Below are positions 1-6,167 of a stretch of DNA of 6,865 bases, one piece after another. The DNA lies in NCBI GenBank assembly GCA_945871755.1, contig CAMBWV010000052.1, positions 1 through 6,865 on the forward strand, written 5' to 3'. The notes beneath the pieces are model-generated. The model was not told the origin of the DNA and ran no database searches. It worked only from the letters and a program-made list of their open reading frames with translations. The stretch's first letter is position 1; each line of letters begins with the position of its first letter. The stretch is from an uncultured Bacteroidales bacterium. Its GTDB lineage: Bacteria; Bacteroidota; Bacteroidia; Bacteroidales; Bacteroidaceae. The translations under genes were made by a program, and so were the position numbers.

Positions 1-1183
1 TATCGATGACCATCACGTTATTGGCACGCAGATGGCTCTGTATCTCGCCATTCAAATCAACCTCGTTGACAAGGCTCTTTCCGAACACGTCATTTGAAAT
101 TGCTTTGCTGATACAACGCTTAAACTTACGCCAACTGACAACCTGTATTTCTTTATTACTGTTTGTATTGCCAGCCTTTGTGTATTCATCAATGGTTTCC
201 TTTAGTGTCTTCCATTGTTCAACACCAGAGAATTGTCCTTCGCCGTTAAGGATGAAGTTTACGCATGCTTCGAGTGTATTCGTGCTATCGTCTTCATTGG
301 CAAGCAGCAAATCCAATCTGTCTTTATTGTCACCAAATGTAAACTTATAGGTAAAGGCTTTTTTTGCCTTCTTCTGACGTTCAATATCGGAAGGAGATGC
401 GTATGACTGTACCTTAGCCGAATCACTTTTGCTGTAGGGGTAATAATAGCGAACGTTCTCAAATGGGGTGGTTGGCAAGTTCAACTCTTCATAGATTTTC
501 CTGTCACGCTCACCAAGTTCTTCATTTGGCTCGTCAATTGCCATAAGGTCGCGTCCCTTCACATTGAAGAATACAAAGGCGCAAGTTTCTCCGTTCTCCA
601 ACTTAAACTTATTCTGGATGGCTCTCAGAAGGAACATTGAGTATGAAGTCTTGGCAGCAAGACCTGAAATACCCGAGATATTAATGTGAGCACCATCAGG
701 TCCAACAAGGAAATGGGAATCGAGAGTTACTTTGATTTTCACCTTGTCTTCTCCCTGATACATTTCAAGGTAACCACATACGAGAGGATTCTTTACGTCC
801 TTTTCCGTCAGACCTAACGCCTGGCGAATTTCTTCTGGTTCACATAGAGAAACTTGCTGTCCGTTGAGTACGGGAGTGTAAATGTTTTCGGTGTTGCCAG
901 AAACTCGTGCCTTAACGTAGTTCATGCCAAGACGGTTCATGTTTCCAATGCCATCATTTGTGTCACCGAAATCGCTTGAAATGTAACTCGTGAAATGGCT
1001 TGGAGCATCAGTAATGTGGTTTATTTCTTCTACAACTCCAAACGTGATAGAACCCGATTCGTGGTTTACCTTTACCACATCAAAGGGGCTGAGGATTTGT
1101 TTCTTGTCTGTCCAAAAGTAAAACTCATCAATGGTTGATGGGTATTTCTCCGTAGCAGATACTTTGCCGATTACTTTTGCCAT
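1..1183 (-). CDS. herA: HerA-type ATPase / DNA translocase, partial (C-terminal part beyond base 1)
   Basis: The first 394 residues are visible. The frame is open to base 2, so the gene continues leftward out of the window. Residues 1 to about 155 are beta-rich, as expected of the N-terminal HAS-barrel that docks a nuclease partner (for example the FGVVEEI strand at 48-54). A Walker A P-loop follows, GISGLAAKTS at 171-180, where K178 and T179 would bind nucleotide. Next comes a strand with NVKGRDLMAID at 207-217, typical of the HerA/DUF87 ATPase core. The window ends at a hydrophobic strand closed by Asp, VMVID at 390-394, which fits Walker B. HerA proteins form hexameric rings that pump duplex DNA toward a bound NurA nuclease. 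The ATG lies two bases after the nurA stop, so the two genes should be co-transcribed and probably translationally coupled. The arginine finger and C-terminal brace cannot be checked. Other HerA/FtsK-like translocases are possible, but the NurA neighbour makes HerA the best call. Confidence 0.85.
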   Translation of the reverse strand, partial: MAKVIGKVSATEKYPSTIDEFYFWTDKKQILSPFDVVKVNHESGSITFGVVEEINHITDAPSHFTSYISSDFGDTNDGIGNMNRLGMNYVKARVSGNTENIYTPVLNGQQVSLCEPEEIRQALGLTEKDVKNPLVCGYLEMYQGEDKVKIKVTLDSHFLVGPDGAHINISGISGLAAKTSYSMFLLRAIQNKFKLENGETCAFVFFNVKGRDLMAIDEPNEELGERDRKIYEELNLPTTPFENVRYYYPYSKSDSAKVQSYASPSDIERQKKAKKAFTYKFTFGDNKDRLDLLLANEDDSTNTLEACVNFILNGEGQFSGVEQWKTLKETIDEYTKAGNTNSNKEIQVVSWRKFKRCISKAISNDVFGKSLVNEVDLNGEIQSHLRANNVMVID

Positions 1184-1185
1184 AT

Positions 1186-2361
1186 TTAGAATAAGTTTAA
1201 TATGATGTTACTATTGAAATACTTTGATTTGCAGAAAGTCTCTGTCAGATAAACTGGGTAAAGGTGATTTGCCCATCGGGTGTCATTGCCAAAACAAACT
1301 GGGTAAGCCTCCTTGATAAGATTTGCGCTGATAGTGTTAATCAAATCGGTTTCCACCTGATCGTCTTCATTTATGATAACCATCTCGCATTTCACCACAT
1401 CAGAGAAGTGTGTTTCTCTGAAATCGGAAGCTCTAAGGCGAAGATACCAAACAGCATACTGAACGCCATTTGCGTCTGAGGTGTATCTGTAGGCTTTGGT
1501 GCGCTCGAACGGTTTGAGGCTTGCTATGGTTCTGGAGAGTCGTTGGCCTTCGAAATCGGGAAGTAGCTCTGGGTCAAAACTCTTGGAAACCCCAACTACA
1601 TAACGGTAGTTTTCACGTGCCATTGTCTTGTCATCTGCGCTCTTGTTTGAGAAACTGGGATTGTACTCTAACGAACCATCTTTTATTAAATAATGTTCAT
1701 CGTCAAGTCGGTTCTCCTCGCAGAGTTTGGCTACGAGTCGCTGTTCTTCGTCAGTCATCTCTGCTTGAATCTTTGCCGTACCACGATTTTTGTAGTTATC
1801 TTTGTCGCTATTCAGCTTGTCTTTCTTGTCGGTTTTATAGAGCAGAATCTTGTCAACCTTGATGCCTGACTGTTTGATGAAAGGCAACTGCTGCAAATCT
1901 TCATTGATATCTTCACAATACAAACGGCAGAAATCATCTCCTTCGTCGTCAACATCGAAGTCGTCTGGCATAGCAATCACAACTTTTGGACGTATATTGT
2001 CGTAGGGTTTGAACGTATCACGGTCTTTACGCTCGCAACAACCTACAACTATTTGGCCTGCAAGTACTGGGAAGATTTTCTTGCCAATTGCAATATCATC
2101 TACCTTATAAACATGGCGCGAACCGTCAAGAAAATAAGTAAATATGGGACGTGAGTAGTCAATAAGCATCTGGGGCACACGAATAGTGTGTACCCTTGTC
2201 AGATTGCTTTCAGCAATAAGGCTAGTATTTCGTGTAGAAGCAGGCTTGTCGTCATAGTCAAGTACGTCAGCTTCAGAAGACTCAATAGTAATCTTATTGG
2301 TCTTGTAACAGAGGTACTTTCCCTCACCTTTTTCTTCTATGAATTTGAGTATTCTGCCCAT
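1186..2361 (-). CDS. nurA: NurA-type DNA nuclease, partner of HerA
   Basis: A 391-residue protein read from ATG at 2361. A TTG two codons further upstream is possible but less likely. NurA enzymes have an RNase H-like fold with metal-binding acidic residues and trim DNA ends when bound to HerA. Visible hallmarks are the strand ending in FLDGSR (77-82, D79 as the first catalytic Asp), followed by a basic and hydrophobic stretch to VVGCCER (105-111). The second acidic motif is IKDGSLEY (226-233, D228), followed by VVGVSKSF (255-262) with the family's Lys. Near the C terminus is NHLYPVYLTE (365-374), whose His and Glu match the usual C-terminal motif. An acidic insert (DDFDVDDEGDD, 133-143) and a charged Lys/Asp-rich linker around 176-195 make it somewhat longer than typical archaeal NurA. 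No signal peptide or membrane segment is seen, so the protein should be cytosolic. It is first in the operon, and herA begins two bases after its TAA. Family assignment is from motifs read by eye. Confidence 0.85.
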   Translation of the reverse strand: MGRILKFIEEKGEGKYLCYKTNKITIESSEADVLDYDDKPASTRNTSLIAESNLTRVHTIRVPQMLIDYSRPIFTYFLDGSRHVYKVDDIAIGKKIFPVLAGQIVVGCCERKDRDTFKPYDNIRPKVVIAMPDDFDVDDEGDDFCRLYCEDINEDLQQLPFIKQSGIKVDKILLYKTDKKDKLNSDKDNYKNRGTAKIQAEMTDEEQRLVAKLCEENRLDDEHYLIKDGSLEYNPSFSNKSADDKTMARENYRYVVGVSKSFDPELLPDFEGQRLSRTIASLKPFERTKAYRYTSDANGVQYAVWYLRLRASDFRETHFSDVVKCEMVIINEDDQVETDLINTISANLIKEAYPVCFGNDTRWANHLYPVYLTETFCKSKYFNSNIILNLF

Positions 2362-2392
2362 AAACAAAGTCTATTTGAATTTCATTTCGCTG

Positions 2393-2425
2393 TAAAGTTA
2401 ATGTCTTATTTTGAGAAATGCCAAA
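2393..2425 (-). promoter_or_regulatory. Bacteroidota-type promoter for nurA-herA
   Basis: Read on the minus strand there is TTTG (2422-2425), 21 bases, then TAACTTTA (2393-2400). This fits the Bacteroidota -33 TTTG / -7 TAnnTTTG arrangement with one mismatch in the last base of the -7 box. Transcription would start near 2386, giving a leader of about 25 bases before the ATG at 2361. No Shine-Dalgarno sequence is seen in that A/T-rich leader, which is normal in this phylum. Confidence 0.55.
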
Positions 2426-2598
2426 TTATTTATAATCTAAATTCGGTTTTTTAACATGTGCTATTATTTAGTATGCCAATCGTTTTCCTCCTAAGCCAAC
2501 ATCTTAATACAAAACTAATACACACATATACAACGAAATAAATAGTATTAACGATAAGTTGACAACTATAATCACAAGAATATATCCTGTAAAATAAT

Positions 2599-2631
2599 TA
2601 AGAGCCAGAAGAATAAATTCTTTGACTCTTA
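2599..2631 (-). terminator. Possible terminator hairpin upstream of nurA
   Basis: TAAGAG (2599-2604) pairs with CTCTTA (2626-2631), and the stem continues inward through AAGAAT/ATTCTT with one mismatch and one bulge, leaving a tiny AA loop. Read on the minus strand the stem is followed by ATTATTTTA, a modestly U-rich tail. It could stop transcripts arriving from the 831-codon gene before the nurA promoter. The tail is weak, so this is tentative. Confidence 0.35.
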
Positions 2632-2691
2632 GTGTCATCTTGTACGTTAAAAAATATCGCATATAACGCAATCATTCTATAGATCACATGC

Positions 2692-2744
2692 TCGGCTCAA
2701 ATTTACTCATTTTTTGCCAATAATCGGGTTTATTTGAGCCGATT
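2692..2744 (+). repeat. 11-bp inverted repeat with an overlapping alternative stem
   Basis: TCGGCTCAAAT (2692-2702) is the exact reverse complement of ATTTGAGCCGA (2732-2742), with a 29-base spacer. A second, mutually exclusive stem can form from AATCGG (2722-2727) and CCGATT (2739-2744), followed on the plus strand by TTGTGTGTATTT. It may be a terminator or attenuator-like structure for a plus-strand transcript, or a protein-binding palindrome. Only the sequence symmetry is certain. Confidence 0.5.
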
Positions 2745-2817
2745 TTGTGTGTATTTAAATGGCTTTTGGTCCGATAAATAGGAGTAAACAACGAGAAAAA
2801 TGCATTGCTATGGTATA

Positions 2818-2830
2818 AGGTAGGTTCTAT
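2818..2830 (+). repeat. Isolated copy of the dispersed repeat core AGGTAGGTTCTAT
   Basis: These 13 bases are identical to the outer end of the dispersed repeat at 3446, 6470 and (inverted) 6659. Here the match stops after 13 bases and continues with TCATTACG instead of AAATTAG. A loosely similar string also recurs inside the longer repeat copies (GGTAGGGTTTCTATTC in the 6584-6659 arm, with C for T in the 3446 copy), so the core may be the conserved functional part. Confidence 0.5.
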
Positions 2831-2852
2831 TCATTACGATTTTCAGTAGATT

Positions 2853-2860
2853 TACCTTTG
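2853..2860 (+). promoter_or_regulatory. Orphan -7 box TACCTTTG on the plus strand
   Basis: TACCTTTG is a perfect TAnnTTTG match, but no TTTG is seen at the expected -33 position and no convincing gene follows. It lies 22 bases after the repeat core at 2818-2830. It could drive a small RNA through the repeat region, or it could be a chance match. Confidence 0.25.
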
Positions 2861-2984
2861 TGGTCTTTTACTCGACCTAATGAGACAAGCTAGAATAAAC
2901 CGTTTCCTTGGAGGAGGTACGTTGGAACGTTGTGAATCTGAATACATTCGTCCCTACGCTTTTTTTCCCGCAAAAACTATACAC

Positions 2985-3070
2985 ACCCGTCACCAACTGG
3001 GCTTATTGCTTGATTTTCATGCTACTATTTGTGATGGGTTGGGCGATGATATGCTGCATTGGTGACGGGT
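2985..3070. repeat. 12-bp perfect inverted repeat, 62-base spacer
   Basis: ACCCGTCACCAA (2985-2996) is exactly the reverse complement of TTGGTGACGGGT (3059-3070). A degenerate version of the right arm (GTGATGGGTTGG) starts at 3031, so parts of this unit are also repeated directly. No gene is associated. It may be the remnant ends of a small element. Confidence 0.5.
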
Positions 3071-3093
3071 TGGATTTCTGCTTTGTTTTTTTG

Positions 3094-3190
3094 AACACGG
3101 ATTTTTCGGATTATACGGATGCCGATGCTTTTTGGGGAACACGAATCTTGCTAACCTTACTAATGTGGTGGAGGGATGACCACTCTGGTG
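3094..3190 (+). repeat. Direct repeat copy 1 (about 95 bp)
   Basis: This segment begins AACACGGATTTTTCGGATTA and is matched by the copy starting at 3260, 166 bases further on. They align over their full length with about fifteen substitutions and a single one-base gap near the right end, counted by eye. Both copies contain an internal CGGATTAT/CGGATGCCG repetition. The conserved stretch includes ATCTTGCTAA and CTTACTAATGTGG. It seems to be a non-coding intergenic repeat unit. Confidence 0.8.
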
Positions 3191-3259
3191 TTCTTGGGTA
3201 ATTCGTTTGGTTCGTGGTAAGAAAAGCCTGGGGGCCGCTGAATTATTCGTCTTCTAGTA

Positions 3260-3355
3260 AACACGGATTCTTCGGATTATTCGGATGCCGATGTTTTTTG
3301 AGGAACACGCATCTTGCTAATCTTACTAATGTGGATGAGGGTTGCCCTTCTGGTG
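3260..3355 (+). repeat. Direct repeat copy 2 (about 95 bp)
   Basis: This is the second copy of the unit at 3094, starting AACACGGATTCTTCGGATTA. The 69 bases between the copies are unrelated in sequence, so this is a spaced duplication or two independent insertions rather than a simple tandem array. Confidence 0.8.
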
Positions 3356-3396
3356 GCTTTGTTTGTGCTTTCTTTTGTTTTTTCTAGGGAGATTTC

Positions 3397-3422
3397 CGTT
3401 GCCTCACAGCTGTGGGGCAACG
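3397..3422. repeat. Strong hairpin (12-bp imperfect palindrome)
   Basis: CGTTGCC (3397-3403) pairs with GGCAACG (3416-3422), and the inner TCACAG/CTGTGG halves continue the symmetry to the centre, apart from one T:G position. A flanking TTT/AAA extends it beyond one mismatch. On the plus strand the tail is AAAATAATGC, and on the minus strand it is GAAATCTCCC, so it is not a classic terminator in either direction. It sits just outside the dispersed repeat copy at 3446. Confidence 0.55.
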
Positions 3423-3445
3423 AAAATAATGCAGGGAAAAATAAA

Positions 3446-3521
3446 AGGTAGGTTCTATAAATTAGTTTCAATGGAAGGCAGGGTTTCTATTCTGCTTGGA
3501 TGTATTCGCGGCTATCGCACC
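3446..3521 (+). repeat. Dispersed repeat, half copy (left flank of the 831-codon gene)
   Basis: The copy begins AGGTAGGTTCTATAAATTAG (3446-3465) and matches the reverse complement of 6584-6659 at 71 of 76 positions, counted by eye. The similarity ends at 3521, precisely where the RhuM-like coding remnant begins. Compared with the complete palindromic copy at 6470-6659, only one arm is present here. No transposase is encoded in or beside it. It resembles a small non-autonomous palindromic element (MITE- or REP-like). Confidence 0.8.
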
Positions 3522-3623
3522 CTCCACCTTTCGTTCGCCCTCATTTTGAACAGTTGCAAAAAATGCAACAGTTGCCGCTTCTTCCAGCTCACCATCCTCC
3601 AACACATTCTTGATAACCGCCCC
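3522..3623 (-). pseudogene. RhuM-family gene remnant
   Basis: Directly after the stop codon of the 831-codon gene, and in the same frame, the minus strand reads about 34 codons with clear coding character: VIKNVLEDGELEEAATVAFF, then ATVQNEGERKVE. This matches the conserved N-terminal region of RhuM (virulence RhuM / Fic-DOC-associated) proteins, where a helix-turn-helix-like segment ends in HIKNV..EGEL.E and is followed by ..FATVQ.EG.R.V. The homology stops at 3522, where the dispersed repeat begins. The frame then runs through the repeat to a TGA at 3468-3470. Both the beginning and the larger C-terminal part of the gene are missing, so this is a deletion remnant with no expected function. 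The family call rests on recall of the motif, not on a search. Confidence 0.7.
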
Positions 3624-6119
3624 CTAGTAGTCGCCGCCAAAGAGGTCGCGGGGTTGAATGTCATTCAAGAGGTCGGTCAGGTACTTCTTGCGGTGGTCGG
3701 TGTAGTTGTCGTAGTTAGCCCGTGAGCGTTTCATCCAGTAGTATAGTTCGGGTGCTTTTGAGGATGAGGGGTGGGCATGGTGGCTGACGAAGTATGCTTT
3801 GTAGTCTTCGCAGTTTTTGCGGAACTCATACTCTGTGGCGTTGCGGGGAATGAATGCCGCCTCGTCTGCTTTTATGGCCACTTCCATTTGCTGTTGCTGT
3901 TCGTCTGTGAGGTTCAGCACGCCGTTGATGGCGTTGTACATCCATCGGGCGAGGGAGACTTCGGCCTCGCCTTTTTTGATGAGAGGATAGCGATTGTGCT
4001 CCTTCACAAACTGGCGGAAATCCTCAAACCTTCTCTGAAAGTTCTGTTTGATGTCGTCGCATTCTTGGAAGGCTTCATCGTATTGCTTACTTCTCAGGCC
4101 GTAGTAGCCCTTCCTGAAATGTACGAAGCGGTTGTACGTGTCTTCGGACATTGACCATTCCAGGCTTTGCGGTTTGGTGTCTGGATAGTGCACCGTCACG
4201 CTTTTGTACAATTCTTGAATATGCTTGGGCTCTTCCGATTCTTCCAGGATTTTTATGAGCAGTTCGCGAATGGTTCCATAGAATATGTGGTCCCAGCTGT
4301 CCAATCCGTAGCGCGAACTGTTGCCGATAGGTTTCATGTGGGGATGGCGGAAGAGGTAGGGGCGAATCCTTGCCGATTCTGTGTATCTGTGCGTGGGGTT
4401 CTTCTGCTTGAAGGCCTTGAAGAGTTCGTCCACGGACATGGGCTCTCCCTTTTGGGCCAGAATCTGGCAGAGTTCTTCTGCCACGTCAATGCGATTCTTG
4501 GGCACAATCACCTCGCCGTTATCGTTCACAGCCAGTCCCAGTCCTTCTTGGGCTACGTACGTCATCAGTTGCACGGCATCTGCCTTTTCCTCTTCGCTGA
4601 CGTTGCTCAGCAAGGTTTCCACCCGGATTGGTGTGTCGCTCTTACTGCTCGTAGCCATCATCGTACGGATTGAGCCCACGCTTTCGGCCATCTTTATTGT
4701 GGGCATCTTGGCGCGGTTGATGACTACGGCCGTATTGTCCACGATGAAGGTTTCGTACTGGCTCGTGAAGCGCAGAAGGATGGGCTCGCCGCTTTGGTTC
4801 TTTGCGGGAACCTCAAATCCGCGCTCGCCCAGCAGTTGCATCAATCGCGCAAATCCTCTGAACTCAATGCCCAGGTATTCGCGTTCTTTCAGTTGCAGGA
4901 ACTCCGCCGATTCGGCTGTGACGTAGGGCAGCGACAATAAGTCGTCGTAGTCCTTCCACGTCTCTGTCCGAGAGAGTGACGTCCGATGTACCTCCAGATT
5001 CTGCGTCACAATCTGTCGTACCCGCTCGCTCGATAGGCTCAGCATGTTTGCCACCTCTTTCAATGAGTTTTCCTTGTTGGAGGCAATGCCGTAGAGCGCG
5101 CTGTAGGCCTTGTTGGTGCGTGCCTCGGAATGGCGCATGTAGTGGTAAAGCAGGAAGAACATGGGCCGCCTGCCATACTGGCGAATGTACTCCTGCACTT
5201 GCCCCCGCTCGTCGTTGCTCAGAAAAGGATATTCGCGTTGGAGCTGGACGGCCAGCAGTTCGTCGTTGCTCATCTGCCAATAGCGGTCAAACTGTTCCCG
5301 CAAGCGTTGGCTCAACTCATATACCTCAGCCAGACTCTTCTTCATGATCTGATTGGGGCAGAGTTTCTGGTAGTCCTTTCGCTCGGCGTCGAAGTACTGG
5401 GCCAGCACTTCAAATTGTGGTGCCACCTGCATCAGAAAGTTTCTTGCTCGGGTGCCCAACTGCTTCTCGCACAGTTCCAGATAGATGCTTTGCAAGAGTT
5501 TGCGGACGCTTGGCGAGAGGAAGTATTCTGCTTTCTCGCGATAGGTGAACTGCTTGATTTTTGGCTGCAGTTCGGTGAGCGTGGCGAGATATTTCTCAAC
5601 CGTTTCGTGTTGCTCCTGCTGGCCGTTTCGCATTCTGTCCAACGCTCCTTCCAGATAGCGTACATACAGGCGTCGCATCTCCACGTTCTCTGCCATGGAG
5701 AGTTGGCTGTGAATCTTCAGCAAGTGCTTCACGTCGTCTGTCACCGCCATGTGCAATGCTTCCACGGAGGGGTGGCAAGTCTTGAAGTATTTCGCCACGT
5801 CCGTGTCTTCCGTGCAGAGGGTTTCGTACGCCTCCTCCAGCATCTTCCCAATCGTATCGCCCATGGCGGCAAACACTTCTTCTGGTCCTACGGGCTTCAT
5901 GCTCTTGTGGCTCTTCACCTCTCTGAGCAACGGCAGAATCTCGGCATAGCATTTGCTGCCGAAATTCTTCAGCCCAAAGAATCTCGATGGCGATACACCG
6001 AATTTCACCATGTCCTCCATTGTCATCAAGTTGGCCAAGCGCAGGCAGTTGTAGGTTCTGACCGAAATCAGTTTGCTCTCAAAGATTTCCTGTAATGTGG
6101 TGTCCAGATAGATTCGCAT
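3624..6119 (-). CDS. Multi-domain DNA-binding protein: alphaCTD-like, sigma region 4-like, two HARE-HTH-like and two HA-like domains
   Basis: An 831-residue protein. An in-frame TAA lies one codon before the ATG at 6119, so that start is the earliest possible. Residues 8-68 resemble the RNA polymerase alpha C-terminal domain: R21, N24, C25, G54, K56 and E60 align with E. coli alpha R265, N268, C269, G296, K298 and E302, mostly UP-element-contacting. After a long helical, charged segment, residues 352-370 (SLKEVANMLSLSSERVRQI) resemble sigma-70 region 4.2. About 543-608 and 610-676 look like two HARE-HTH winged helices, each ending in a Tyr-Gly-Leu turn (YGLDSW, YYGLRS). The C terminus has two helicase-associated-like repeats, about 692-752 (RRFEDFRQFVKEHNRYP) and 762-822 (NCEDYKAYFVSHHAHP). 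No sigma region 2, nuclease, methylase or ATPase motif is seen. It probably binds DNA as a transcription regulator or as the recognition part of a larger system. Its exact function is unknown. It is visibly more G+C-rich than the nurA-herA pair. Confidence 0.85.
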   Translation of the reverse strand: MRIYLDTTLQEIFESKLISVRTYNCLRLANLMTMEDMVKFGVSPSRFFGLKNFGSKCYAEILPLLREVKSHKSMKPVGPEEVFAAMGDTIGKMLEEAYETLCTEDTDVAKYFKTCHPSVEALHMAVTDDVKHLLKIHSQLSMAENVEMRRLYVRYLEGALDRMRNGQQEQHETVEKYLATLTELQPKIKQFTYREKAEYFLSPSVRKLLQSIYLELCEKQLGTRARNFLMQVAPQFEVLAQYFDAERKDYQKLCPNQIMKKSLAEVYELSQRLREQFDRYWQMSNDELLAVQLQREYPFLSNDERGQVQEYIRQYGRRPMFFLLYHYMRHSEARTNKAYSALYGIASNKENSLKEVANMLSLSSERVRQIVTQNLEVHRTSLSRTETWKDYDDLLSLPYVTAESAEFLQLKEREYLGIEFRGFARLMQLLGERGFEVPAKNQSGEPILLRFTSQYETFIVDNTAVVINRAKMPTIKMAESVGSIRTMMATSSKSDTPIRVETLLSNVSEEEKADAVQLMTYVAQEGLGLAVNDNGEVIVPKNRIDVAEELCQILAQKGEPMSVDELFKAFKQKNPTHRYTESARIRPYLFRHPHMKPIGNSSRYGLDSWDHIFYGTIRELLIKILEESEEPKHIQELYKSVTVHYPDTKPQSLEWSMSEDTYNRFVHFRKGYYGLRSKQYDEAFQECDDIKQNFQRRFEDFRQFVKEHNRYPLIKKGEAEVSLARWMYNAINGVLNLTDEQQQQMEVAIKADEAAFIPRNATEYEFRKNCEDYKAYFVSHHAHPSSSKAPELYYWMKRSRANYDNYTDHRKKYLTDLLNDIQPRDLFGGDY

Positions 6120-6167
6120 AGGTTATTAGGGTGGCTAGGTCGTTCGAGGAATCGTGAGTTAGTTTTG

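Larger units (their letters stand above)
2426..3445. other. Gene-poor intergenic region with repeats and hairpins
   Basis: No reading frame here has convincing coding character. The longest are plus-strand frames at 2880-3065 (61 codons) and 2908-3201 (97 codons). They overlap each other in different frames, and the second runs through a repeated DNA segment. The left half (to about 2700) is strongly A/T-rich. The right half carries a 12-bp inverted repeat, two copies of an approximately 95-bp direct repeat and a strong hairpin, listed separately. It looks like an accumulation zone for repeats between the 831-codon gene and the nurA-herA operon. Confidence 0.7.

Noticed and set aside
2880..3201. 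Two overlapping plus-strand frames (61 and 97 codons) with a promoter-like box upstream
   Set aside because: They compete for the same DNA, lack recognisable motifs, and the longer one reads through the direct repeat that recurs in another frame at 3260.
3094..3355. The repeats as a CRISPR array
   Set aside because: There are only two diverged copies of about 95 bp with one 69-base gap, and no cas gene. The sizes and divergence do not fit.
3553..3569. A GTTGCA-AAAAA-TGCAAC hairpin just downstream of the 831-codon gene, as its terminator
   Set aside because: It has only six base pairs, no T-run follows on the minus strand, and it falls inside codons of the RhuM remnant.
3342..3725. A 127-codon plus-strand frame
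   Set aside because: It crosses a hairpin, the dispersed repeat, the RhuM remnant and the end of the 831-codon gene, so it is an accident of several unrelated segments.
5130..6095. A 321-codon open frame on the plus strand
   Set aside because: It lies wholly antisense to the 831-codon gene, whose minus-strand product has clear domains. Its length reflects the codon bias of the real gene.
3624..6119. The 831-residue protein as a true sigma factor
   Set aside because: Only a region-4-like helix-turn-helix is seen. There is no region 2 for -10 recognition and melting.
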